A stretch of 16,391 bases of DNA from positions 1-16,391 of the forward strand of contig JBJKVQ010000044.1 in assembly GCA_045562575.1 (NCBI GenBank). The letters are read 5' to 3'. The number at the start of each line of letters is the position of its first letter. Position 1 is the first letter of the stretch. Shown one piece after another: positions 6,979-13,301 of the stretch. The notes beneath the pieces are model-generated. The model was given only the letters and a program-made list of their open reading frames with translations, was not told the origin of the DNA and made no database searches. The DNA comes from UBA6952 sp045562575. GTDB lineage: Bacteria > Chloroflexota > Dehalococcoidia > Lucifugimonadales > UBA6952. The position numbers and the translations under genes were made by a program.

Positions 6979-8061
6979 ATGAAAAGTAAGATTTTAAGTC
7001 TTTTTCAACAAAGGCCCCAACAAGAAATAGATATTGACGAAATTTTTGAAAAAATCAAAAGTTCGTTTTCTGGTGGTTTTGGCGGATTTAATCCCCAAAT
7101 AGGTAAATTTTTTATACCTGGTGTTATTATTGCCCTTCTACTTGTGTGGACAGCAACAGGTTTATACAGAGTTGAGCCTTCTGAACAAGCAGCTGAAAAA
7201 TTACTCGGATCTTTTACAAATAATCTAAGAGGGCCTGGTCTTCATTGGTTTTGGCCCGCCCCTATTGGTCAAGTACAAAAAGAAGTTGTAACCGAAACAA
7301 AAAGGCTTGAAGTTGGGTTTAGAACAGGCCCTGGAGGTGCTGTTCAAGACGTAGGGGAAGAAGCGTTAATGATTACTGGAGATCTAAATCTTGTAGATGT
7401 ACAGCTTATTGTTCAGTACAGGATCGGTGACCTAGGTGCTTATTTATATAATGTAGATGATCCAGGTAGCCCAGACAGAGAAATTAGTGAAGGGCTTCCA
7501 GATGGATTAACAATACTAGACGCGACTGAGGCTTCCTTGCGTCAAGTAGTTGGACAAAGAAGTGTTGATGATATCTTAACAACAAATAAAGAAGCGGTTC
7601 AGACCGATACCCTCATTATGCTACAGGGAATGCTTGATAGTTATGAAACAGGTATTGAGGTCTTAGAGGTGAGGTTGCAGAATGTTAGGCCTCCTGATGA
7701 AGTGAGAGAAGACTTTGATGATGTTGTTAGAGCCAGAGTAGACAAAGAATCTGTGATTAACGCTGCTTTAGCTTATGAACAAGACCAGTTACCTAAAGCA
7801 AGGGGTGACGCAGAAAAGGTTACGAACGCTGCTCAAGCTTACAAAGAAGAACGCATATTAAAAGCCACAGGTGAGGCAAATAGATTTTCAGCACTACTTA
7901 GTGAATATGAAAAATCTAAAAACGTGACAAGGCAAAGATTATACCTCGAGGCAATGGAAGAAATTCTTCCTGGAGTTAAGAAATATGTTTTGGACCCAGA
8001 AAATGAAGGAAGTTTGTTACAATTTTTACCACTAAATGAAAGTAGTAGTACAACCCCGTGA
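6979..8061 (+). CDS. hflK: HflK, SPFH-domain membrane protease regulator subunit
   Basis: 360 residues. A charged and Gly/Phe-rich N-terminus (SGGFGGFN at about 31-38) is followed by one transmembrane segment (about 44-63). The SPFH/band 7 domain begins at YRVEPSEQAA and includes RGPGLHWFWPAPIGQV, ITGDLNLVDVQLIVQYRI and the TLIMLQGMLDSYETGIEV region, followed by a coiled, Ala/Glu-rich stalk. In other bacteria HflK and HflC form a membrane cage that encloses FtsH and moderates its proteolysis. The start has a good AAAGGAA ribosome site and lies 65 nt after tRNA-Ile. The TGA stop overlaps the hflC GTG start (GTGA), the usual coupling for two subunits made in equal amounts. No ftsH is present in the window. 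Confidence 0.93.
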   Translation: MKSKILSLFQQRPQQEIDIDEIFEKIKSSFSGGFGGFNPQIGKFFIPGVIIALLLVWTATGLYRVEPSEQAAEKLLGSFTNNLRGPGLHWFWPAPIGQVQKEVVTETKRLEVGFRTGPGGAVQDVGEEALMITGDLNLVDVQLIVQYRIGDLGAYLYNVDDPGSPDREISEGLPDGLTILDATEASLRQVVGQRSVDDILTTNKEAVQTDTLIMLQGMLDSYETGIEVLEVRLQNVRPPDEVREDFDDVVRARVDKESVINAALAYEQDQLPKARGDAEKVTNAAQAYKEERILKATGEANRFSALLSEYEKSKNVTRQRLYLEAMEEILPGVKKYVLDPENEGSLLQFLPLNESSSTTP

Positions 8062-9014
8062 GAAAACTACAGTTATTTATAGGAGCTTTGGTTATAGCTG
8101 GATTTTTTGGAATCCAAGCTCTATTTATTGTTGATGAAACAGAATATGCAGCAATCGTAAGGTTTGGTGCAATACAGCGAATTGAAAAAACCCCAGGACT
8201 TAAATTAAAATTACCTCTTGTTGAAACAGTACAAAAGTTTGATAATAGGTTACTTAGGATTGATGTTAGAACAGAATCTATGCCAGATAAAGATCAACAA
8301 TTTTTGGAAATTGATGCATACGTTAGATATAAAATCATTGATCCCAAAAGATTCTTATTAACCTTGAGAGATGAGCTCACGGCACAAAGCCGTATAGGAA
8401 ACATTGTTATATCGGAAATAAGAAGAGTTGTTGCCGCTAATGAACAAACAACAATAATTGGTGGGGTTCCTGAAAAGCAAGTTGATGGTACTACTTTGGT
8501 TAAGCCGAAGAAAACAGACTCTGAAGTGGCTACTCGAGAATTTATTACTAGAGAGGTTTTACTTGGAGCTAATGCCGCTGTAAAAAGTACTGAAAATAAC
8601 TTTGGTATAGATATAACCGATGTAAGAATAAAGGCTGCAGACTTTCCTCTCTCTGTAGAGCAAAGTGTTTATACAAGAATGAGAACCGAGAGACAAGTTC
8701 AAGCTCAAAAATTACGAGCTGAAGGTGAGGAGCAAAGCCTTACACTTCGAGCCGGAGTCGATAGACAAATTACTGTTATTAGAGCTACTGCTGAAAAAGA
8801 GGCAAATGAATTAAGAGGAGCTGGTGAGGCTGAGGCTATAACCATATTTGCTTCATCATTAGAACAAGACCCTGAATTTTATGCCTTTACAAGAACTTTG
8901 GAAACCTATAAAAAAGCTTTTACAGGGAATGACACCACAATTGTTCTTTCTTCAGATAGTGACTTACTCAAATACCTACAAACACCAAACCCTGAATCCT
9001 CGACGGAGAAATAA
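8058..9014 (+). CDS. hflC: HflC, SPFH-domain partner of HflK
   Basis: 318 residues with a single N-terminal membrane anchor (about 6-25), then a band 7/SPFH domain (EYAAIVRFGAIQRIEKTPGL, DKDQQFLEIDAYVRYKIIDP). A typical HflC C-terminal half follows: FGIDITDVRIKAADFP, YTRMRTERQVQAQKLRAEGE, then RGAGEAEAITIFASSLEQDP and FYAFTRTLETYKK. The GTG start overlaps the hflK TGA by 4 bases, so translation is probably coupled; no strong independent ribosome site is seen. It acts with HflK at the membrane on FtsH quality control, by family knowledge. The 27 residues after IIGGVPEKQVDG are a hydrophilic insertion as in other HflC proteins. Confidence 0.93.
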   Translation: MRKLQLFIGALVIAGFFGIQALFIVDETEYAAIVRFGAIQRIEKTPGLKLKLPLVETVQKFDNRLLRIDVRTESMPDKDQQFLEIDAYVRYKIIDPKRFLLTLRDELTAQSRIGNIVISEIRRVVAANEQTTIIGGVPEKQVDGTTLVKPKKTDSEVATREFITREVLLGANAAVKSTENNFGIDITDVRIKAADFPLSVEQSVYTRMRTERQVQAQKLRAEGEEQSLTLRAGVDRQITVIRATAEKEANELRGAGEAEAITIFASSLEQDPEFYAFTRTLETYKKAFTGNDTTIVLSSDSDLLKYLQTPNPESSTEK

Positions 9015-9028
9015 GTATAAATCTTAGT

Positions 9029-9658
9029 TTGTTAATTGTTTGTGTGGTTGTTTCGTATCTATTAGGAACTTTATCAACAGGGTATTTACTAACAAGATTT
9101 GCATTTAACAACCAAAATATAGACTTTAGACATATTGGTGCTTCGGCGATTTTAGAGAAAACAAATATTAAAACTGCCAGTTTTGTTATTTTGGTTGATT
9201 TTATAAAAGGCCTTGCTTACGGACTATTATTGTTATCTTTATTCCCATCCCCAGAAATTAAAAACATATTCCATTATTGTGTAATTGGTATGATTATAGG
9301 GCATGTTTTTCCATTTCAAAGAAGGAATAAGGGAGGTAGGGGTGTTATTATTTCCGCTGGCCTTCTCTATTCAATTATTCCTCTACCAATGCTAATAGGA
9401 AGTGTGTTTATTATAGGTATAAAACTATTATTTAAAGACTCAGCCCTTGCAGTATTTCTCTCGATGCCAATAATTACAATACTTACCTACTTCTTACCTA
9501 TAAATTATCAGATATATAAACCTAATGAACTAGTTTTATTTATCTGTTTACCAATAATGATAATTCTAATTTATAAAAGAATATTCCCCAAGGACTTTTC
9601 TTTAAATCCGGTTACTAAACAAAATTTCATTTACCGAATTTTGTACGACCGAGATTAA
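9029..9658 (+). CDS. PlsY-like integral membrane protein (glycerol-3-phosphate acyltransferase family), motifs partly lost
   Basis: 209 residues with about five hydrophobic helices. The PlsY family transfers an acyl group from acyl-phosphate to glycerol-3-phosphate. Recognisable parts are LGTLSTGYLL (12-21), DFRHIG (32-37), VDFIKG (56-61), GHVFP (91-95) and KGGRGV (101-106). However, the conserved GSGNxGATN after DxRxxG reads GASAILEKT (37-45), and the C-terminal N-x-x-R-L-x-x-G-x-E type motif is not seen. Activity as a true PlsY is therefore doubtful; it may be a diverged paralogue. The TTG at 9029 is uncertain. A GGAG at 9005-9008 is better placed for an ATA at 9017, so the real N-terminus could be four residues longer. 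It follows hflC closely and probably shares its transcript. Confidence 0.75.
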   Translation: MLIVCVVVSYLLGTLSTGYLLTRFAFNNQNIDFRHIGASAILEKTNIKTASFVILVDFIKGLAYGLLLLSLFPSPEIKNIFHYCVIGMIIGHVFPFQRRNKGGRGVIISAGLLYSIIPLPMLIGSVFIIGIKLLFKDSALAVFLSMPIITILTYFLPINYQIYKPNELVLFICLPIMIILIYKRIFPKDFSLNPVTKQNFIYRILYDRD

Positions 9659-9663
9659 AATAA

Positions 9664-9714
9664 TATTGATAATGGTTTTATGGGTTGTTAGACTTATGTT
9701 CATCATTATTAATA
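9664..9714 (+). other. Long AT-rich hairpin before the epimerase gene
   Basis: TATTGATAATG (9664-9674) pairs with CATTATTAATA (9704-9714) through 11 positions, one of them a G-U pair, and two more pairs can form inside. A competing GGGTT (9682-9686)/AACCC (9715-9719) pairing is possible. No T-run follows directly, so it is not a classic terminator. It could be a transcript 3' end stabiliser or a leader element of the next gene. Confidence 0.35.
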
Positions 9715-9736
9715 AACCCTAATCAGGAGCGTAGAT

Positions 9737-10663
9737 ATGTCCACAATGGTAACCGGAGGATCAGGTTTTATTGGAAAAAGAATTATACGTAAACTCTTAG
9801 AAAGGGGAGAAGAGGTTGTTTGTTTTGATTTAAATCCGCCACAAATTAACCTTCAGCCATTTCGTGGATTAATGAAATTTTATCGTGGAGATGTATCTCA
9901 ATTATCCCATATCTTAGAGGCAATAAACCAAAATAACGTTCATAAAATAATCCACCTAGCAGCATTGCTTCCACCAGATACAGAAGAAAGGCCACACTAT
10001 AGCATGCTAGTAAATATCCAAGGGGCGAACAATATCTTTGAAGCTGCCCGATGGACAAATATACAAAGAGTTGTATATGCAAGCTCGATCGCAGTTTATG
10101 GTGTTCAAGAAACATTTGGAGATAGGCCTATTAATGAAGACGACCTCCCTTCCCCGATTAATATGTACGGAATGACAAAAGCCGTCAATGACTTTTCTGC
10201 TTCTCAATACAGAAATCAGTATAACTTAGATATAAGAGGAATAAGAATTTGTACAGTTTTTGGTCATGGTAGAGTTACAGGTATGACTGGAATGATAGGT
10301 GGGTTGCTAATGTCTTTACCTGCTATTGATAAACCTGTTGAAATGGAATTTAGTCCAGAAGAAGCATCTCCTATGATTCATGTAGAGGATGCTGCAGAAA
10401 TATTTGTAAGAACATCTTTAGCAAACAAATTGAATCATCCGGTATATATAAGTGGTGGGCATTTAGCAACAATTCAAGATATGATAGATATTGTGATGGA
10501 AATTATTCCTGATGCTAACATAAAAACAGGGGATAAACCTGTTCCCCACGTTTACAACGTTGATTCAAGCAGAATGTACCAAGATTTAGGTTATGAGCTT
10601 GTTTCATTACAAACACGTATAGCTGAGCACATAAGCGATGCTAGAAAAGAATTACCTAAATAA
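9737..10663 (+). CDS. NAD-dependent epimerase/dehydratase (extended SDR)
   Basis: 308 residues. The Rossmann motif TGGSGFIG (6-13) gives the GxxGxxG loop, and Asp31 ends beta-2, which favours NAD over NADP. HLAALLPP (73-80), YASSIAVYG (114-122) with the catalytic Ser, and YGMTK (144-148) with the Tyr and Lys form the extended-SDR active site. The family includes nucleotide-sugar epimerases and dehydratases, and related sugar or aldehyde dehydrogenases; the substrate is not evident. The start is well supported by AGGAG at 9725-9729 with 7-nt spacing. It lies 78 nt after the PlsY-like gene and 76 nt before tRNA-Gly. No sugar-pathway genes are nearby to suggest a role. Confidence 0.88.
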   Translation: MSTMVTGGSGFIGKRIIRKLLERGEEVVCFDLNPPQINLQPFRGLMKFYRGDVSQLSHILEAINQNNVHKIIHLAALLPPDTEERPHYSMLVNIQGANNIFEAARWTNIQRVVYASSIAVYGVQETFGDRPINEDDLPSPINMYGMTKAVNDFSASQYRNQYNLDIRGIRICTVFGHGRVTGMTGMIGGLLMSLPAIDKPVEMEFSPEEASPMIHVEDAAEIFVRTSLANKLNHPVYISGGHLATIQDMIDIVMEIIPDANIKTGDKPVPHVYNVDSSRMYQDLGYELVSLQTRIAEHISDARKELPK

Positions 10664-10687
10664 AGTCTTTTTAATTATTATTCCACC

Positions 10688-10716
10688 CTGAAAATCAAAA
10701 ACGTTTGTGTTATGCT
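10688..10716 (+). promoter_or_regulatory. Likely promoter of tRNA-Gly / gamma-CA / VOC unit
   Basis: CTGAAA (10688-10693), 17 bp, and TATGCT (10711-10716) with an upstream TG (10708-10709) form an extended -10 type promoter. The start would be near 10723, just ahead of tRNA-Gly. A small TCAC-GATT-GTGA palindrome (10718-10729) sits at the predicted start. Confidence 0.5.
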
Positions 10717-10739
10717 GTCACGATTGTGATAAAAAATAG

Positions 10740-10814
10740 GCGGGAGTAGCTCAGAGGAAGAGCATTTGCTTCCCAAGCAAAGGGTCGCGGGTTCGAATCC
10801 CGTCTCCCGCTCCA
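10740..10814 (+). tRNA. tRNA-Gly(CCC)
   Basis: A 75-nt cloverleaf with encoded CCA. Acceptor GCGGGAG pairs with CTCCCGC (10804-10810), then discriminator T and CCA. The D-stem is GCTC/GAGC with a short 7-nt loop. The anticodon stem TTTGC/GCAAA has loop TTCCCAA with anticodon CCC at 10772-10774, reading GGG. The T-stem is GCGGG/CCCGT with one G-T pair. The next ORF starts 32 nt downstream without a terminator. Confidence 0.97.
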
Positions 10815-10846
10815 AAGAGTAACGTTAAAAAAGTAAAGGATAGAGT

Positions 10847-11356
10847 ATGTTGTATAGTCTTGAAGATCTTTCTCCGAAAATCCACGAAACTGTATTTGTT
10901 GCCCCTAACGCACAAATTATAGGAGATGTGGAAATTTTAGAAGGCGCCAGTATTTGGTTTAATTGTGTTTTAAGAGGTGACTCTGGAAAAATAACTATAG
11001 GTAAGGGCACTAATATACAAGATGGAACAGTTATACATGAAGAAACAATTATCGGAGAAAATTGCGTTGTAGCTCATCAATGCCTAGTTCATAGGTGTAC
11101 AGTAGGTAATAATGTAATTATAGGAAATGGTGCATTGGTTTTTGGCCCCGCAGAAATTGGTGATAATTGTGTTATAGGGGCTGGATCTGTAGTTATCCCT
11201 GGATCAATAATACCTGAAAATTCTCTTGTATTAGGAATTCCTGGAAAAGTTGCTAGAGAACCTTCCAAAGAAAATTTAGAAATGACAGCAAGAACTGCTG
11301 CAAATTATCAAAGAAATCGTGACAGATATTTGAAAAGCTTAAAAGAGGTGAAATAA
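10847..11356 (+). CDS. Gamma-carbonic anhydrase family protein (left-handed beta-helix)
   Basis: 169 residues built of hexapeptide repeats (for example IGKGTN, IGENCV, VGNNVI, IGNGAL, IGDNCV, IGAGSV) from about residue 15 to 125, then a C-terminal helix that packs on the helix in trimers. Gamma-class carbonic anhydrases interconvert CO2 and bicarbonate with zinc or iron bound between subunits. The three metal ligands appear present as His64, His77 and His82 with the normal 5-residue spacing of the last pair. Arg43, Asp45 and Gln59 match the conserved polar network of the Cam enzyme. Many family members with these residues are untested or inactive, so activity is inferred. The start has AAAGGA 7 nt upstream. 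It lies directly behind tRNA-Gly and 2 nt before the VOC gene. Confidence 0.9.
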   Translation: MLYSLEDLSPKIHETVFVAPNAQIIGDVEILEGASIWFNCVLRGDSGKITIGKGTNIQDGTVIHEETIIGENCVVAHQCLVHRCTVGNNVIIGNGALVFGPAEIGDNCVIGAGSVVIPGSIIPENSLVLGIPGKVAREPSKENLEMTARTAANYQRNRDRYLKSLKEVK

Positions 11357-11358
11357 TT

Positions 11359-12252
11359 ATGTTTACAAGGTTACATCATTTAGGGTTAGTAGTAGGTGAC
11401 TTAGAAGCAGCAAAAAGTTTATGGCTTGATACATATGGTTTTTCAGTTGATGAAGAAAGGTCTCCCTTACCAGATGGTAGAAATGTACAACTAGACAATG
11501 TGAATATACTTGATATACCTGTAGGAGAAAGTGAATTAGAAATTAATATGGCAAATGATCCTAGTAGTGGTACTGGGAAGTTTTTGGAAAGAAGGGGTGC
11601 TGGCCCTCATCATATATGTCTCTATTCAGATGATATGGATTCAGATGTTCAACGATTAGTTGATGCTGGTCAACAAATTGTTGTGCCTCCAACAGGAAGT
11701 GCAGACCAAGAAGGTGGCTCAAGGGTAGCTTTTGCACACCCGAAGTCTAATTTAGGTTTTTTATTAGAAATATGGCAAAATATGCCAGTTAATGGAATCG
11801 TTCCCGAACCTCCTCGAGGAAAAGGGGGAAGTTTGACATACGTTCACCATGTGGGAGTTGTATGTAATAACTTTGAAGAAGCATTAGCATTATTTAGAGA
11901 TACATATGGCCTTAAAGTAGATGATATAAAGACCCCCTTACCTGATGGAAGATTTGCTGAAAGTGATAATGTAAAAATACTCGAATTTCTTGTAGGTGAA
12001 TCACGTATTGAGGTTAGTGTTCCTCAAGATGAAACAAGTGGAACGGCTAAATTTCTAGCAACACGAGGTTCTGGAATTCACCACGTTTGTTTTTATTCTG
12101 AAGATATAGAAAGCGATGTGGCTAGATTAAATTCTGCTGGACTAGTACAAATTGGCGAGGTAACAGGTGCAGATGAGGGTGGTAGTAGGGTTACTTTTTA
12201 TCACCCAAAAAGCAATATGGGTATATTGGTAGAATTGTGGCAGGACGTATAA
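11359..12252 (+). CDS. Tandem VOC-domain protein (methylmalonyl-CoA epimerase/glyoxalase-like)
   Basis: 297 residues made of two homologous VOC modules, about 4-140 and 161-296, joined by a Pro/Gly-rich linker (NGIVPEPPRGKGG). Each repeats the same landmarks: HHLGLVV/HHVGVVC, DTYG, PLPDGR, DNV, VGES, a GAGPHH/GSGIHH strand, GGSRV, HPKSN and LLEIW/LVELW. Likely metal ligands are His7, Glu61, His84 or His85 and Glu137 in the first module, and the equivalents near His164, Glu218, His241 or His242 and Glu292 in the second. The spacing and the G-x-x-HH-I/V motif resemble methylmalonyl-CoA epimerase. That enzyme is usually a single module of about 140 residues, so this is a fused duplicate and the substrate is open. 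It begins 2 nt after the gamma-CA gene. Confidence 0.88.
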   Translation: MFTRLHHLGLVVGDLEAAKSLWLDTYGFSVDEERSPLPDGRNVQLDNVNILDIPVGESELEINMANDPSSGTGKFLERRGAGPHHICLYSDDMDSDVQRLVDAGQQIVVPPTGSADQEGGSRVAFAHPKSNLGFLLEIWQNMPVNGIVPEPPRGKGGSLTYVHHVGVVCNNFEEALALFRDTYGLKVDDIKTPLPDGRFAESDNVKILEFLVGESRIEVSVPQDETSGTAKFLATRGSGIHHVCFYSEDIESDVARLNSAGLVQIGEVTGADEGGSRVTFYHPKSNMGILVELWQDV

Positions 12253-12286
12253 TCTAAAATTTTCTTCTTCCAAATATAAGTTAAAC

Positions 12287-12315
12287 TTGACAATATAGGG
12301 GTATATTGTTATTAT
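12287..12315 (+). promoter_or_regulatory. Strong sigma-70-type promoter of the str-S10 ribosomal operon
   Basis: A perfect TTGACA (12287-12292), 17 bp, then TATTAT (12310-12315, 5 of 6). The predicted start is near 12322, about 50 nt before the rpsL ATG. It is the best promoter match in the window and fits a highly expressed ribosomal-protein transcript. Confidence 0.82.
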
Positions 12316-12322
12316 CCGTTTC

Positions 12323-12356
12323 TGTTGCCTTCTTTTCAGAGGCAATATTTTTATTT
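12323..12356 (+). terminator. Terminator-like hairpin in the rpsL leader (attenuator or upstream terminator)
   Basis: TGTTGCCT (12323-12330) pairs with AGGCAATA (12340-12347) as an 8-bp stem with one G-U pair around a 9-nt loop, and is followed by TTTTTATTT (12348-12356). It has the shape of an intrinsic terminator yet lies just after the predicted transcription start and before rpsL. It could end transcripts coming from the VOC gene, act as a leader attenuator, or protect the 5' end. The short stem and the A breaking the T-run suggest partial termination at most. Confidence 0.6.
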
Positions 12357-12371
12357 GGAAAGAATTAGATC

Positions 12372-12779
12372 ATGCCTACAGTTAATCAGTTAGTAAGAAA
12401 AGGTCGCTCAAATTCTCAAAAAAGGACAAAAGCTCCTGCATTGAGAGTTGTTCAAAATACCTTGAAAAATAAGATAACAAGAGGTCCTGGATGTCCTCAA
12501 AGAAGAGGAGTATGTGTTCAGGTACGAACTACTACTCCCAAAAAACCCAATTCTGCATTAAGAAAAATCGCTAGAGTGCGTTTAACTAACGGAATGGAAG
12601 TAACTGCATATATTCCAGGTGAAGGTCATAACCTTCAGGAACATTCTGTTGTTTTAGTTAGAGGCGGAAGAGTTAAAGATCTTCCTGGTGTTAGATATCA
12701 TATAGTCAGAGGCGCTTTAGATTCTGGAGGAGTAAACGACAGAAAACAAGGTAGAAGCAAATACGGATCTAAAAAATAG
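12372..12779 (+). CDS. rpsL: 30S ribosomal protein S12
   Basis: 135 residues. S12 sits at the decoding centre and controls accuracy. The core is highly conserved: TPKKPNSALRKIARVRLTNG, GEGHNLQEHS, RGGRVKDLPGVRYHIVRGAL and QGRSKYG. The two lysines whose mutation gives streptomycin resistance elsewhere (in TPKKPNS and VKDLPG) are wild type. Between the basic N-terminal arm and the GVCVQVRT strand there are about ten more residues (VVQNTLKNKITRG region) than in the E. coli protein, a feature I associate with Chloroflexota. First gene of the str operon, about 50 nt after the promoter start. Confidence 0.98.
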   Translation: MPTVNQLVRKGRSNSQKRTKAPALRVVQNTLKNKITRGPGCPQRRGVCVQVRTTTPKKPNSALRKIARVRLTNGMEVTAYIPGEGHNLQEHSVVLVRGGRVKDLPGVRYHIVRGALDSGGVNDRKQGRSKYGSKK

Positions 12780-12807
12780 ATCACATTTACAGAAAGCAGA
12801 GAAAACA

Positions 12808-13278
12808 TTGTCTAGAAGACGTAGAGCTATAAAAAGAATAACAATTGCAGATCCTAAATATAACAGCCAAGAGATATCTCGGTTTATTAACAGGATAATG
12901 CTAGATGGAAAGAAAACAGTAGCTCAAAGGATTGTTTATGATGCTTTGCAAAAATTAGAAGAGGATGCAAAACGTCCAGCGATAGAGGTTTTTGATCAAG
13001 CAATGAGAAATGTAACGCCGATTTTAGAGGTTAAATCCCGACGAGTTGGTGGCGCAACCTATCAAGTTCCTGTAGAAGTTCGCTATGATAGAAAAGAGGC
13101 CTTAGCTATGAGGTGGATAATAGGTTCAGCTCGATCCCAGTCCGGCTCTTCTATGTCAGAAAGGCTCTTTAGAGAATTACAAGAAGCCTCAAGGGGGCAA
13201 GGAACATCAGTTAAGAGAAGAGAAGATTTGCACAGGATGGCAGAAGCCAATAGGGCTTTTGTTCAATATAAATGGTAG
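12808..13278 (+). CDS. rpsG: 30S ribosomal protein S7
   Basis: 156 residues, normal length. S7 nucleates assembly of the 30S head on 16S rRNA. Typical stretches are DPKYNSQEISRFINRIMLDG, the SRRVGGATYQVPVEV hairpin and RWIIGSARS, and the protein ends in a conserved FVQYKW tail. No ATG is available at the right place, so the start is a TTG at 12808, giving MSRRRRAIKR as in many S7 proteins. The ribosome site is weak (AGAG-type), consistent with coupling to rpsL 28 nt upstream. S7 binds the rpsL-rpsG intergenic region as a repressor in E. coli; whether that applies here is unknown. Confidence 0.97.
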   Translation: MSRRRRAIKRITIADPKYNSQEISRFINRIMLDGKKTVAQRIVYDALQKLEEDAKRPAIEVFDQAMRNVTPILEVKSRRVGGATYQVPVEVRYDRKEALAMRWIIGSARSQSGSSMSERLFRELQEASRGQGTSVKRREDLHRMAEANRAFVQYKW

Positions 13279-13290
13279 TTATATCGAAGT

Positions 13291-13294
13291 AAGG
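13291..13294 (+). promoter_or_regulatory. Ribosome binding site deciding the fusA start
   Basis: AAGG lies 7 nt before the ATG at 13302 but only 1 nt before an in-frame TTG at 13296. The ATG is therefore the more credible start. Confidence 0.65.
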
Positions 13295-13301
13295 TTTGGA
13301 T

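Noticed and set aside
12142..12345. Minus-strand ORF across the rpsL promoter
   Set aside because: It overlaps the VOC gene end and the promoter, and its translation shows no recognisable motif.
13296..13301. TTG start for fusA two codons upstream
   Set aside because: The AAGG ribosome site is too close to it and is well spaced for the ATG at 13302.
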